From positions 1 to 62,273 of the forward strand of contig NZ_JABMKZ010000044.1 in assembly GCF_013204855.1 (NCBI RefSeq): a stretch of DNA of 62,273 nt. Direction: 5' to 3'. A model generated the notes under the pieces. That model saw nothing but the letters and a program-made list of their open reading frames with translations, did no database searches and had not been told where the DNA came from. Position 1 is the stretch's first letter. Each line of letters begins with the position of its first letter. Below are positions 1 to 8,961 of the stretch, in pieces. The DNA comes from Paenibacillus alba. GTDB lineage: Bacteria; Bacillota; Bacilli; Paenibacillales; NBRC-103111. Position numbers and translations under genes: made by a program.

Positions 1-315
1 GAGGGAACAAAGAGTGAGGCGAATGGACGAGGAATGCCTTTTTGCAGCTAAAAAGTTTGCGTTTTAGCTGTGGAGAGGATGGGTGGGGGTTTGTTGAGGA
101 GTTGTTCGACGGTCTCGAAAATGCTGTCTCAGAGGTAGAAAAGCCGCAACCCGCCGCTGAGTCTGCCAAAAAGGCAGTCTCGGGCGTGAAAAAGGATCAA
201 AACCGAGCAAAGCTGATCTGAGCCAGCCGAAAACGCCGTGCACAACTTCCCCCTTGCGTCGCTAACCTTAGAATTGCTGCGAATATCTATAAGCGAATAT
301 AAGGGGGAAGACCAG
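1..315. other. Leading intergenic stretch with A-loop hairpins
   Basis: I see no convincing gene here. Two inverted repeats are visible: a perfect 9-bp one (45-53 with 62-70, CAGCTAAAA/TTTTAGCTG) and one with a single mismatch (159-167 with 173-181, GAGTCTGCC, loop AAAAA). The A-rich-loop hairpin style resembles the 113-bp repeats near 19.5 kb, but I could not show homology. The right end holds the ribosome site (AAGGGGGAAG) of the PBP gene. Confidence 0.4.
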
Positions 316-2343
316 ATGAAGCAATCATTTTGGAAAAGCAAACGGTTTTGGCAGCTAATCTGCGGCATTCTCATTTTGGGATGTATAGTGGTTTTCTTGG
401 CTTGTTATTTGTATATCCGTGGACTGGATGTCTCGAAACTGAATCAGCCGCTGCCTGAAGCAACGCTTGTGCTGGATAAGAACGGCAAAGCAGCATCGCA
501 GCTGTCCGCGTCAAAAGTTGATCCTGTGCTGATCGCTCAAATGCCTAAGGTGCTGACAGATGCCATTGTCGCTGTCGAAGATCGAAGATTCTATACGCAT
601 ACGGGTATCGACATGAAATCTATTGTCCGTGCACTCGCGCGTGATGCGTTCAGAGGCGGTTATTCCGAAGGGGCCAGTACGATTACACAGCAGCTAGCAC
701 GCAATCTGTTTCTGAGCGCAGATAAAACACTTGGCCGTAAATTGAAAGAAGCTGCCTACGCGATAAAAATGGACATGACATTTGATAAAGATCAAATTTT
801 GGAGATGTATCTCAATAGTATATATTTCGGGGAAGGAAGCTGGGGGGTCCAGGGGGCGGCTAGAACGTATTTTAATAAAAATGTGCAAGACATATCCTTG
901 ACTGAAGCAGCTGTTCTTGCTGCACTTCCTAAGGCTCCTAGCAAGTACTCTCCTTTTCAGGATGAGCAGCAGGCTTTGGAACGAAGAAATACCGTGCTGG
1001 CGTTGATGCGGGACGAAGGCAAAATATCGAGTGGAGATTATGAGAAAGCGAAGGCATCCCCCCTTGGTGTCGTGAAATCGGACAAAGGCAATGAGCTGAA
1101 GGGGCGCTACCCGGCTTATGTCGATGCGGTTATTCAAGAAGCTGTTCAGCTGTATGGATTCACGGAGGAACAGCTGTTGACTGGAGGCTTGCGAATCACG
1201 ACAGAGCTGGATCCATCCGTCCAGAACGCTGTAGCAGAGGTATATAAGGATGAGAGCCTGTTTCCGGCAAGTAAGCCGGATCAGCTTATTCAAAGCGGCG
1301 CAGTCATTCTGGATCAGAGAACCGGAGGCGTCCGCGCCCTCTCTGGCGGTCGGGGGGAAGGGGTTTTCCGCGGCTTCAGTCATGCCACACAATTAAAGAG
1401 ACAGCCAGGTTCATCTTTTAAACCTATCGCTGTCTACGGGCCTGCGCTGGAGAATGGATATAAGCCGTTTACTCCGCTGTATGACGGTCCTTTGAACATT
1501 GAAGGTTATCAGCCGCAAGATTGGGATCACCAGACAAGAGGGCAGGTGACGATGCAGGAGGCCATTGTTTCTTCATGGAATGTTCCTGCGGTTTGGCTCC
1601 TTCATGAAATAGGAATTGATCATGGCTTGCAATTCGCGAAGAAGTTAGGCATTCCTTTGCCTGCCCAGGATAGACAGCTTGGCATTGCGCTTGGCGGGCT
1701 GTCGGAAGGCGTATCACCGCTCCAGATGGCACAGGCGTTCAGTGCATTTGCAGGCAAGGGGGTACTGTATCAAGCGCATACGATTGTAAAAATAGAGACG
1801 AGCAGCGGCCATGTACTTGTACAGCATAGCGATAAGGGAGTTCCGGTCATGCAGCCTGAGACGGCTTATGCCATGACTTCGATGCTGCAGGTAGCGGTAG
1901 CACAGGGAACCGGTAAGAATGCGGCAATGAATCGCCCCGTTGCTGGGAAATCGGGCACAACCCAGTTGCCGCAGACGAAGGAATTTGACGGTATAAGCAG
2001 CGGCAGTGCCAAAGACGCGTGGTTCGTCGGGTACACGCCGGAGCTTACGGCTGCTGTCTGGGTCGGCTATGATCGGACGGATAAGGAGCATTATCTGACG
2101 ACTTCCGGCGGTGCTGTTCCCGCGATTTTATTCCGGGAGATGATGGGTCGGGCTTTGGCAGGGGCGCCTATTGTCCCGTTTGATATGCCCATTGTGAGCG
2201 GTGAAGCACCGATCATGAACGATACTAGGGGAAATCCCGGCAGAGATAGGGAAGTGGGGCAATCAGACACGCCTCCGGATAAGTCAGATAAGAAAGAGAA
2301 TAGGCCCGATAGTCACGGGCACGGCAAAGGGAAGAAGCATTGA
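316..2343 (+). CDS. Class A penicillin-binding protein (glycosyltransferase/transpeptidase)
   Basis: A 675-aa bifunctional peptidoglycan synthase that polymerises lipid II and cross-links stem peptides at the outer face of the membrane. It has a cytoplasmic basic start, one membrane segment at about residues 12-34, then a GT51 domain with the catalytic Glu in EDRRFY and the TITQQLARN motif. The transpeptidase domain carries SSFK (SxxK), SWN (SxN) and KSGT motifs. The C-tail is basic, Gly/His/Lys-rich and low complexity. I chose the ATG at 316 because it follows AAGGGGGAAG by 5 nt; an upstream in-frame ATG at 238 has no ribosome site and would bury the membrane anchor. Size is near that of the B. 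subtilis PbpF/PbpG group, but I cannot assign a paralogue. It is monocistronic, ending in a strong terminator. Confidence 0.93.
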   Translation: MKQSFWKSKRFWQLICGILILGCIVVFLACYLYIRGLDVSKLNQPLPEATLVLDKNGKAASQLSASKVDPVLIAQMPKVLTDAIVAVEDRRFYTHTGIDMKSIVRALARDAFRGGYSEGASTITQQLARNLFLSADKTLGRKLKEAAYAIKMDMTFDKDQILEMYLNSIYFGEGSWGVQGAARTYFNKNVQDISLTEAAVLAALPKAPSKYSPFQDEQQALERRNTVLALMRDEGKISSGDYEKAKASPLGVVKSDKGNELKGRYPAYVDAVIQEAVQLYGFTEEQLLTGGLRITTELDPSVQNAVAEVYKDESLFPASKPDQLIQSGAVILDQRTGGVRALSGGRGEGVFRGFSHATQLKRQPGSSFKPIAVYGPALENGYKPFTPLYDGPLNIEGYQPQDWDHQTRGQVTMQEAIVSSWNVPAVWLLHEIGIDHGLQFAKKLGIPLPAQDRQLGIALGGLSEGVSPLQMAQAFSAFAGKGVLYQAHTIVKIETSSGHVLVQHSDKGVPVMQPETAYAMTSMLQVAVAQGTGKNAAMNRPVAGKSGTTQLPQTKEFDGISSGSAKDAWFVGYTPELTAAVWVGYDRTDKEHYLTTSGGAVPAILFREMMGRALAGAPIVPFDMPIVSGEAPIMNDTRGNPGRDREVGQSDTPPDKSDKKENRPDSHGHGKGKKH

Positions 2344-2351
2344 AATGTTAG

Positions 2352-2396
2352 AAAGCCGTCAAACCTCTAGCAGAGGTTTGACGGCTTTGTTGTTTG
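2352..2396 (+). terminator. Rho-independent terminator after the PBP gene
   Basis: A perfect 17-bp stem (2352-2368 with 2372-2388, AAAGCCGTCAAACCTCT) with a 3-nt loop is followed by TTGTTGTTT. It begins 9 nt after the PBP stop and separates it from the convergent gene ending at 2432. Confidence 0.9.
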
Positions 2397-2431
2397 CCTG
2401 TGTGTGGATGATAGCCTGTGTGCATGACAGC

Positions 2432-3358
2432 CTAGTCGCGGTGGCCATTGCCGCGCTGTTTATTCGCTGGATCATCGTCATGTTTGCTGGATTGATCCTC
2501 TTCATGTTTTTCTTTGACTTTGTGCTTAGTATCCGACTTCATTTGCTTAGCAGGAGCTTGATCCGGCATCCATTTGGTTTTCATATGGACGTTTAGTTTG
2601 TTCGCATCCAACCGGTAATGCTCAGCAAGCTGCTGGGCGATTGCTTTCTCAGCACCAGATGATCTGAGATCCACGGAAGCGAGCAATTCTTGGATCCACG
2701 CGGCTGCTTGCGCATCTTTCAGGTGAATCATACCCGCATCTTCGGGCTTAATACTTAGATCATAGATAGCCCCTTTCGGACCTTTGGATTGCCCGATATG
2801 CAGTTTAAAGTGCTTGCCATCTACGGAGAGCTCCATACTCTCTAAGTCGGGATAAGCTTCTTTCAACTGGTCATTCGTCGTTCCTGCAGGAAGTGGGGTT
2901 GGTGAAGGAACAGCAGATGCAGCAGGTGCAGATGAAGATATAGGTGCAGGTGCTGTAGTTGCGACGGGAGCCGCAGATCCAATCGTAGCCTGTTCACCAG
3001 CAGCAGTTCCCGCTGTGGCTTCCACAGTTGCAGCTGCTGATCCAGCTGAAGCTGCTTTGATATAGGCAGCCTGCTGCTTACTATTCAGGATGAGTTCCAG
3101 TTGGTCTCCTGCTTGCAAATCGGCTAGCTGGGCTTTCAGCTCATCGCGGTAAACCCAGATGGATTTGGCAAGCGGAATCGTTTGATCGCCACTAGCTGTG
3201 GATAACTTTATAGTATCTGGACTGGTTGAAATGTACGTGCCTTTGATGGATGAGGATATACTTTGAGCTGGCGAAGACGCCGCATAAGCTGTCCATCCGT
3301 AAAACAGTAAAGCAACAAGGGTGATGGAACCGAGAATAAATGGCCATCTTTTGCGCAT
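2432..3358 (-). CDS. Membrane-anchored or secreted protein of unknown function
   Basis: A 308-aa protein with a basic start (MRKRW) and a hydrophobic segment at about residues 5-25 ending in AYAASS, fitting a signal peptide or anchor. An Ala/Pro/Thr/Ser-rich linker (about 110-165) separates an N-terminal beta-rich part from a C-terminal globular part. The tail is Lys/Asp/His-rich and low complexity. The C-terminal part loosely recalls YusW-like secreted proteins, but this is weak. The ATG at 3358 is chosen because GGAGG lies 8 nt upstream; another in-frame ATG 15 nt earlier overlaps that site. It lies 133 nt downstream of hprK on the same strand. Confidence 0.8.
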   Translation of the reverse strand: MRKRWPFILGSITLVALLFYGWTAYAASSPAQSISSSIKGTYISTSPDTIKLSTASGDQTIPLAKSIWVYRDELKAQLADLQAGDQLELILNSKQQAAYIKAASAGSAAATVEATAGTAAGEQATIGSAAPVATTAPAPISSSAPAASAVPSPTPLPAGTTNDQLKEAYPDLESMELSVDGKHFKLHIGQSKGPKGAIYDLSIKPEDAGMIHLKDAQAAAWIQELLASVDLRSSGAEKAIAQQLAEHYRLDANKLNVHMKTKWMPDQAPAKQMKSDTKHKVKEKHEEDQSSKHDDDPANKQRGNGHRD

Positions 3359-3454
3359 GACAAACACCTCCACTTACAGCTTTCGCTCATGAAGGTGATT
3401 TTGGGGCCGTACACGCAGCTCTGAGCAGGCTTTGGAATGAGCAATCATGGCCAA

Positions 3455-3482
3455 AAGCCGCCTCTGAAAAAAAGGGCGGCTT
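3455..3482 (-). terminator. Hairpin downstream of hprK
   Basis: An 8-bp stem AAGCCGCC/GGCGGCTT (3455-3462 with 3475-3482) lies 10 nt past the hprK stop. On the minus strand the tail is only TTGG, so it may be a leaky terminator or processing site between hprK and the next gene. Confidence 0.55.
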
Positions 3483-3491
3483 ACTTTGCAC

Positions 3492-4406
3492 TCAGTCGTT
3501 GCCGCTTTGCAGCCTTTGCATAAACTCCTCAGCCGCACTGTACCCTTGCTGCCGCAAGTACCAGTTGTTGGCTGCAGCTTCAACGAGTCCTGCAACATCT
3601 CGACCAGGCTGCAGCTGGATTTCGATGTGCGGAATTTTGATATCCATATACTCCGTGAACTTCGGTTCCAGCTCCAAATCGTTGTTGAGCTCATGCTCCT
3701 TCCACTGGGTCAGCTCAATATCAAGCACAATCCGTGTCTCGTCCTGAAACGCTTTGCGGCCATAAAGCCGAGAAACGTTAACGAGCCCGATGCTGCGCAG
3801 CGCGAGAAATTCCTTCGTCTTGCCGTTATGAGTACCGAGAAGTGTTTCCGGACTAATCTTCTTCAGCACGACGACATCGTCAGCGACGAGGCGATGCCCT
3901 CTGCGGATTAAGGTATGAGCGGTTTCGCTCTTGCCAACCCCGGATTTGCCGCGCAGCAGAATACCGATACCGGACACATTGACACAAACGCCGTGTATAG
4001 CAATCTCCTGAGCAAGGGATTTACTTAAATATAAATCAACTAAGTCCTGGAATTTGCTCGTAGGCGCTGCTGTACGGAGGAGAGGGATCCGTTCTTCTTC
4101 GCAATATTTGGTTAAATATTTCAAGCCTTCTTGGTTTCTCGTAACGACAAAACAAGGCGGGTGATATTTGACAATATTACCGATGTGAAGATTGCGTTCA
4201 TGTTCGCTAAGTTTATGCAAATAAGTAATTTCTTTTCGGCCTAACAGCTGTACATGCGCTTGCGGAAAATATTCAAAATAACCGACAAACTCGAGTCCAG
4301 GGCGATGCGCCTTCGTTTTGGTAATCGGACGGTGGAGTTCCGAATGTCCGGCAAGTATCTCGAGCGAGAAGCGCTCAACCAAATCTTTGACTGTGACGGG
4401 CTTCAC
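3492..4406 (-). CDS. hprK: HPr kinase/phosphorylase
   Basis: A 304-aa bifunctional enzyme that phosphorylates and dephosphorylates HPr (and Crh where present) on Ser46, the master signal for CcpA-dependent carbon catabolite control in Firmicutes. The N-terminal domain is followed by HGV (His139) and the P-loop GKSGVGKS (153-160), then the ADD metal/base region (about 176-178) and the C-terminal signature around QPGRDVAGLVEAAANN. Length fits the family (about 310 aa). The start is GTG at 4406, with GGAGG 5 nt upstream. In many Firmicutes hprK is followed by lgt; here it is not. Two cre candidates elsewhere in the window (17557 and 50458) are plausible downstream targets of the pathway. Confidence 0.96.
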   Translation of the reverse strand: MKPVTVKDLVERFSLEILAGHSELHRPITKTKAHRPGLEFVGYFEYFPQAHVQLLGRKEITYLHKLSEHERNLHIGNIVKYHPPCFVVTRNQEGLKYLTKYCEEERIPLLRTAAPTSKFQDLVDLYLSKSLAQEIAIHGVCVNVSGIGILLRGKSGVGKSETAHTLIRRGHRLVADDVVVLKKISPETLLGTHNGKTKEFLALRSIGLVNVSRLYGRKAFQDETRIVLDIELTQWKEHELNNDLELEPKFTEYMDIKIPHIEIQLQPGRDVAGLVEAAANNWYLRQQGYSAAEEFMQRLQSGND

Positions 4407-4561
4407 ATTAGGTCCTCCTTAGATGAGTAGATGAATAAAACGAGCCTCTTCAAACAGGATACGTACGCTCTGCTTGAACAGCTTCTATGTTATTTCGCTT
4501 GCGAGGCTTGAAATTCCTGCTATGAAAGCGTTTGTATGTGGAGGAATCGTGAGCATTTTCA

Positions 4562-4589
4562 TTGCATTTGCACCCAGCCTTGGTATGAT
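4562..4589 (+). promoter_or_regulatory. Candidate sigma-A promoter for the zinc-ribbon gene
   Basis: TTGCAT, 16-nt spacer, TATGAT (4584-4589), about 37 nt upstream of the ATG at 4626. Seen by eye only. Confidence 0.4.
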
Positions 4590-4625
4590 AGGAAGGAGAA
4601 AGCTTACTAGGGGGATTTTAAGAAG

Positions 4626-4895
4626 ATGGAAACGGCCTATAAGAACTGTCAAAGCTGTGGAATGCCTCTTGCCCGTGATGAACAGGGCGGAGGAACAGAG
4701 AAGAACGGCGTAAAAAGCACAGTCTACTGCAGCCATTGCTATCAGGATGGGGAATTCACTTTACCAGATATGACCGTTCAACAAATGAAGGAGCGCGTCA
4801 AGCAAAAGCTCATCGAGTTTGGGTTTCCCAAATTTCTGACAGGGCTCTTCACAAGAAATATCCATAAGCTAAAAAGATGGTCCTCTATTCAATAG
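4626..4895 (+). CDS. Putative zinc-ribbon domain protein
   Basis: An 89-aa protein with two CxxC pairs, CQSCGMPL near residue 8 and YCSHCYQDG near 34, the arrangement of the PF12674-type putative zinc ribbon. The C-terminal half is helical and basic. The family is widespread in Firmicutes with no firm role. A GGGGG ribosome site lies just before the ATG. The gene is divergent from hprK. Confidence 0.85.
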   Translation: METAYKNCQSCGMPLARDEQGGGTEKNGVKSTVYCSHCYQDGEFTLPDMTVQQMKERVKQKLIEFGFPKFLTGLFTRNIHKLKRWSSIQ

Positions 4896-5004
4896 TCATA
4901 TGATGTCTATATGATAGCCCGCTTGAAGGTAGAAAAAGCGCTCCTTGCAGAATCGCAAAGAGCGTAATGGATGGTGGGATTTCCTATGTTTATGTAAAAG
5001 CAGC

Positions 5005-5175
5005 TTACCTGTTGAAGCCGCATTTTTTTGCAAGTGTTGGCCATGTCGAGAGAAACATGTTTTCCCACCTGTCTTCTGGTAATACCATAATCCATTTGGC
5101 GATTTGATCCAATCCCATCTCACATAAAGTTTGAACCACTTCATGTCTTTCACAGCTCGTTTTTAATGCTAACAT
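5005..5175 (-). CDS. Small 56-aa protein, unrecognised
   Basis: An ORF from ATG at 5175 to TAA at 5005, preceded by TGAGGTGG 7-8 nt upstream. The product begins MLALKTSCERHEVVQ and ends AKKCGFNR, with a mixed, globular-looking composition (Cys8, Cys18, Cys52; three Trp). The central part (Met-Gly-Leu-Asp-Gln-Ile-Ala-Lys-Trp) looks amphipathic and helical. I do not recognise a family. Overlapping longer frames (4896-5153 and 4907-5095) lack a ribosome site and read as low-quality shadows. It stands alone, upstream of the zinc-ribbon gene in convergent orientation. Confidence 0.6.
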   Translation of the reverse strand: MLALKTSCERHEVVQTLCEMGLDQIAKWIMVLPEDRWENMFLSTWPTLAKKCGFNR

Positions 5176-5330
5176 CTCAAAACCACCTCAGTCGAATGTA
5201 TTCAAACAATTATCTATATGCGGCTCCATGAAAAGATGTGAGTGTTTTTTTCATAATATGAAAAATAAGCGGCTGTAGACGACATGTTCAGTGTCTGAGG
5301 AAAGTGGTCTGTTCTGGAAGTTAAGACGAA

Positions 5331-5366
5331 AAGAAGGCCATGCAGGCAGGACTGCATAGCCTTCTT
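5331..5366 (-). terminator. Terminator of the moxR operon
   Basis: A 15-bp stem with one mismatch (5331-5345 with 5352-5366, AAGAAGGC-ATGCAG) and a 6-nt loop, followed on the minus strand by TTCG. It starts 13 nt after the DUF4129 stop codon. Confidence 0.8.
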
Positions 5367-5378
5367 TGTTGCGCGGCT

Positions 5379-6752
5379 TTATTTAATCTGATTGCGCGTG
5401 CGGGAGTCCAAGGTTTGAAGCACCTGCTCAAGCTCTTGGTCAGATAGTTCAGTGTCTCCATAACGGACATCGTTATAGGCTGAAGTAACGGCATGGACGG
5501 TCTGATCAGGCAGTCGCTCTATCCTTCTGAAGTCCTGCTCGGTTTCATTCGGTGTTAAGGCGTTATTGTAGGAATAGCCGTTCAGAGCAGCCTGCCCTAT
5601 CACAAGGCGGTATAGAAAGCGGATCTTTTCTTGATTGCTGGGCAGCTGTGACCACTTGGCAGGAGCTTTCTCTTTACCTTTGCGCTGCATGGCTTGCTGC
5701 CACCATAGACGAGGAAGCTCTTTCCAGGCGAGAAGGGCTTCTTTTTCGTCCGTAAAGCCCTCGGAATCCCCACTTTGGTAGCTGCTCAGTGAGCGGTTCA
5801 TTAAGCGCCTCAGAAGTGACATCAGAGCAGGTGCAACCTTTGATAACAGGAGGTAGAGCACGAATAAGATAAGAGCAATGACGAGCACATAACCGATAAT
5901 TATTTGGACATAGTGCAGGAAGATGCTCAGCCAGCTTGGTTCGTCTGCAGCGGCAGGCGGCGGAAGCTGGGGAGGTTGAATAGATGGACTAGGCTCTGGC
6001 ACTTCCGGCGGTGAGTCCGATTGAAACAGCTGCAGCAGCCAAACTAAGGCAGCGCGGAAAAAGGTAGAAATGGCTCGCTGTATAGATTGGAAATAAGCCA
6101 CGATAACGATAAGAAAGATGAAGGTGATTAGCCAAATTCGGCTTGAGCGTTTTACGGTGCCAGAGAGAGAAGAGGCGGCAGTCTGCTGTGTATTCGCCAG
6201 CGTTGCGTTCAGGAGATGAATGCGGTTGATGGCTAAGAAAAAGATGACCAGCGAGCAGAAACCGAGTACATTCAAGCTCTTCATAAAAGGCGCAAAGAGT
6301 TCCAGTCTACCCATCACCGGAACGCCAATGAAATAGAAGACCGCTGCGATCACGACGATCGTTATGGAGAAAATGCCCTGCCACCCATCCTTCGTAAAGT
6401 GAATACCTCTGTAGGCAAGCAATAGGCCGATGGTCGCACAGACCCAGCTGTGCCAGCTGGTGCCTTGCAGGAGGAAGGCAGTGATAGCGCCAGCCAACGC
6501 GCAAAAGGCAAGTTCGTAAAGGATACGGTTTAGCCATTTCAGATAGCCTAAATAGCTGCCAAGCACAAAGCAAAGCCAGAGCTGCAAGCAAGTAGCCCAA
6601 AGCTGCACCTCTGACACATAGAGGTGAACCAAGACGATAATCGGATAAAAGAAAATGAGCTCGATGGAGCCGAATAAGGCTGCAAGGCCAAACACATTCA
6701 GCCAGGGGGGCAAGTTAAATCGCCGTGCTGGCGCCGGAAGGGGTGAATTCAT
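5379..6752 (-). CDS. Multi-pass membrane protein with C-terminal DUF4129
   Basis: A 457-aa protein. About six hydrophobic segments fill the first 220 residues; one lies near residue 205 (WLITFIFLIVIVAYF) and another follows a Pro-rich linker. The cytosolic C-terminus resembles DUF4129 (RFLYRLVIGQAALNGY, then a TEQDF helix and a DxRYGD motif). In many bacteria the third gene of moxR-DUF58 loci encodes a transglutaminase-like protein ending in DUF4129. Here I see no transglutaminase Cys/His/Asp core between the membrane part and DUF4129. The ATG at 6752 is chosen: AGGAGG lies about 12 nt upstream and the coding region overlaps the DUF58 stop by 38 nt, suggesting translational coupling. Confidence 0.85.
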   Translation of the reverse strand: MNSPLPAPARRFNLPPWLNVFGLAALFGSIELIFFYPIIVLVHLYVSEVQLWATCLQLWLCFVLGSYLGYLKWLNRILYELAFCALAGAITAFLLQGTSWHSWVCATIGLLLAYRGIHFTKDGWQGIFSITIVVIAAVFYFIGVPVMGRLELFAPFMKSLNVLGFCSLVIFFLAINRIHLLNATLANTQQTAASSLSGTVKRSSRIWLITFIFLIVIVAYFQSIQRAISTFFRAALVWLLQLFQSDSPPEVPEPSPSIQPPQLPPPAAADEPSWLSIFLHYVQIIIGYVLVIALILFVLYLLLSKVAPALMSLLRRLMNRSLSSYQSGDSEGFTDEKEALLAWKELPRLWWQQAMQRKGKEKAPAKWSQLPSNQEKIRFLYRLVIGQAALNGYSYNNALTPNETEQDFRRIERLPDQTVHAVTSAYNDVRYGDTELSDQELEQVLQTLDSRTRNQIK

Positions 6753-7866
6753 CAGAAGAGTGCACCTCCTTATCCGCTGCTGCAAGAAGATGATGCTGCA
6801 GCGGTACGATATAAACAGTATGGCCCAGCGACTCAAGCCGTTCTATACTTTCTTCGATCCCCGTGGATACGAAGGCGGTCAGCAGGATAATGTCCATGGC
6901 GCTTCCTTCCTGCTCAATTTCGTTGTCGAGGTAGTCGCTGCAGGAGCGAGAGCAGGAGACCGCGAGCTTCGCCATCGTTTCGAAAAGGTGCTCCAAATGC
7001 GAATAGCCGCCTTCAGGCGCTAAATAAACAGGAACACCGGATTGCCCTTGCACAAAGCCGTTGTAGCCAAAGCCAACCGGAATCCCTTGGCTGATCGCAT
7101 ATTCAGCTAATGTGGCTGCGTAGGAAAGGCCTTTCTCAACAAGTTCCGGATCGCTCACCGCATCCCACATGGTTTCCGTAATTTGCGTATTCACGACCAG
7201 CAGCAGTCTGGGGTCAGCCGTAAATTCACGGTTGTACACCTGGAGTCGCTGGCTGCGGGCGGTTGCCTTCCAGTGAATGCTGTTCATCGTATCTCCATAG
7301 CGATAGTCACGCACGCCGGATACGAGGAAGGGATCGGGCATGATCCAGCGTTTGACTGTGATGTCGCCTTGCCACCGGCTGGAGACCAGCGGGATGTCGT
7401 CCCTGCTCACCAAGCGAGGGTAGACAAGCAGCTCCAGCTGAAAGCGATGAGTTCTTGTCGCCGCTTCCATGCCTACGAGATCTCCGATGGAAGCGGCAAC
7501 CGTTTCGAGCTTATACCAGCCTCGTTTCGCAGCTTGCACCTTGTGGCGTCGAACGATCTGTGTATAGGGCATGAGGCTGAACAAGCTGCGATGGTTTTGA
7601 AAAATAGCGCCGCTGCTCACCGCCAGATTGCTTTGCTTCGCGAAATGAAGGCCCGCGTGAATCGTGGATTCCAAGCGAAGCCAAGGGATGGGAGCGAGCT
7701 TGCGATTGACGATCGTTTCGATCATCTCGATATGATCACCCACATGAGCGCGGGTTTGGTTAAAGGCTCTTTCAATGCGCAGCCCGCGAAACCCCAGGCG
7801 GGCTATGCAAATATGCTGGAGAAGGTACAGAGCGGCAGCGATGATGAGAATCCAGCTTATTCCCAT
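6715..7866 (-). CDS. DUF58 domain protein, partner of MoxR ATPase
   Basis: A 383-aa protein with one N-terminal membrane segment (residues 3-22) and a DUF58 domain containing the family signature VRDYRYGDTMNSIHWKATA at about residues 185-205. DUF58 proteins are linked by gene neighbourhood to MoxR AAA ATPases and often have a vWA-like fold; they are thought to act as client or adaptor in membrane complex assembly. The ATG at 7866 lies 4 nt after the moxR stop, so translation is probably coupled. Confidence 0.9.
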   Translation of the reverse strand: MGISWILIIAAALYLLQHICIARLGFRGLRIERAFNQTRAHVGDHIEMIETIVNRKLAPIPWLRLESTIHAGLHFAKQSNLAVSSGAIFQNHRSLFSLMPYTQIVRRHKVQAAKRGWYKLETVAASIGDLVGMEAATRTHRFQLELLVYPRLVSRDDIPLVSSRWQGDITVKRWIMPDPFLVSGVRDYRYGDTMNSIHWKATARSQRLQVYNREFTADPRLLLVVNTQITETMWDAVSDPELVEKGLSYAATLAEYAISQGIPVGFGYNGFVQGQSGVPVYLAPEGGYSHLEHLFETMAKLAVSCSRSCSDYLDNEIEQEGSAMDIILLTAFVSTGIEESIERLESLGHTVYIVPLQHHLLAAADKEVHSSDEFTPSGASTAI

Positions 7867-7869
7867 GGG

Positions 7870-8829
7870 CTACCCCAGCTTCACTTCCGTAGGAACGGGG
7901 GCAGCGGCAAGAATGCCGGCCAGCAGCGCATGCACCTGCTGGTCTTGCTGGCGCGAGCGCGTACGCAGCATGATGCGATGCGCCCAGACGGGCTTCACCA
8001 GCGCCTTAATGTCGTCCGGCAGCACGTAGTCGCGGCCGCGCAGCGCCGCGTACACCTGCGCCGATTTCATCAAGGCGCGCACGCCGCGCGGGCTGACGCC
8101 AAGCGCGCTATCGGCATGCGAGCGCGTCGCCTCCGCGAGCCGCACGATGTACTGCAGCAGCTCATCGCTGACGCGGACCTGCGTGAACAGATGCTGCGCT
8201 TCGAGCAGCTCAGCGCGTCCCACAACCGGCTGCAGCAGCTCCAGAGGATCCTGCTGCCGGTAGCGCTGCAGGATCAAGAACTGCTCGTCGGCCGAAGGGT
8301 AGCCGAGCGAAAGCTTCATCAGGAAGCGGTCGAGCTGAGCTTCCGGCAGGGGAAATGTCCCCTGATTCTCGACAGGGTTCTGCGTCGCAATGACGAGGAA
8401 CGGCGCTTCGAGCTTACGGGTCTCCCCGTCGATGCTCACTTGACGTTCCTCCATGCTTTCGAGCAGGCTGGATTGCGTGCGCGGGGTCGCGCGGTTAATC
8501 TCATCGGCGAGTACGATGTGAGCGAACAGCGGCCCTGGGCGGAATTCAAACTCGCCCAGCTTTTGGTTGAAGAAATTGATGCCGCTTACATCGGAGGGCA
8601 GCAAGTCGGGCGTGAATTGGATGCGCTTCATGGTGCCATCCAGAGAGCGGGCCAGCGCCTTGGCCAACTGTGTTTTGCCTGTGCCGGGCACATCTTCCAG
8701 CAGAACATGCCCAGAGGCGATAAGTGCGATGATCATCAGCTCAACGGTGTCTTCTTTGCCGACGATGACCTTGCCGACATTTTCTTGTATGAGTGAAGCA
8801 ATGCGTCTAATTTGTGCGAAATCCAACAT
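7870..8829 (-). CDS. MoxR-family AAA+ ATPase
   Basis: A 319-aa AAA_3-type ATPase with Walker A PGTGKT (48-53), Walker B IVLADE (105-110), a sensor-1 region ATQNP and a C-terminal lid with the sensor-2 type GVSPRGVRALMK. MoxR proteins are chaperone-like ATPases that mature protein complexes. The ATG at 8829 follows AGGAGG by 5 nt. It is the first gene of a three-gene operon. The 7870-8300 part is notably GC-rich compared with flanking genes. Confidence 0.93.
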   Translation of the reverse strand: MLDFAQIRRIASLIQENVGKVIVGKEDTVELMIIALIASGHVLLEDVPGTGKTQLAKALARSLDGTMKRIQFTPDLLPSDVSGINFFNQKLGEFEFRPGPLFAHIVLADEINRATPRTQSSLLESMEERQVSIDGETRKLEAPFLVIATQNPVENQGTFPLPEAQLDRFLMKLSLGYPSADEQFLILQRYRQQDPLELLQPVVGRAELLEAQHLFTQVRVSDELLQYIVRLAEATRSHADSALGVSPRGVRALMKSAQVYAALRGRDYVLPDDIKALVKPVWAHRIMLRTRSRQQDQQVHALLAGILAAAPVPTEVKLG

Positions 8830-8961
8830 AGTTACCTCCTAGGTGTGGGGGAATGATTTTTGCGGGAACGGGTATGAGTATGAGAGCCTTGTAGATGATC
8901 TTAATTTTAACAGACTATAGGTGATTTTTACCATTATTTCCTCATACACGCATCCAGCTAG

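Noticed and set aside
4896..5153. 85-codon and 62-codon minus-strand frames here
   Set aside because: They overlap the better-supported 56-aa ORF (5005-5175), which has an ATG and a ribosome site in another frame.
7183..8796. A 537-codon open plus-strand frame across the DUF58 and moxR genes
   Set aside because: It is antisense to two genes with clear motifs, the composition is Arg/His/Gln-rich nonsense and there is no ribosome site.
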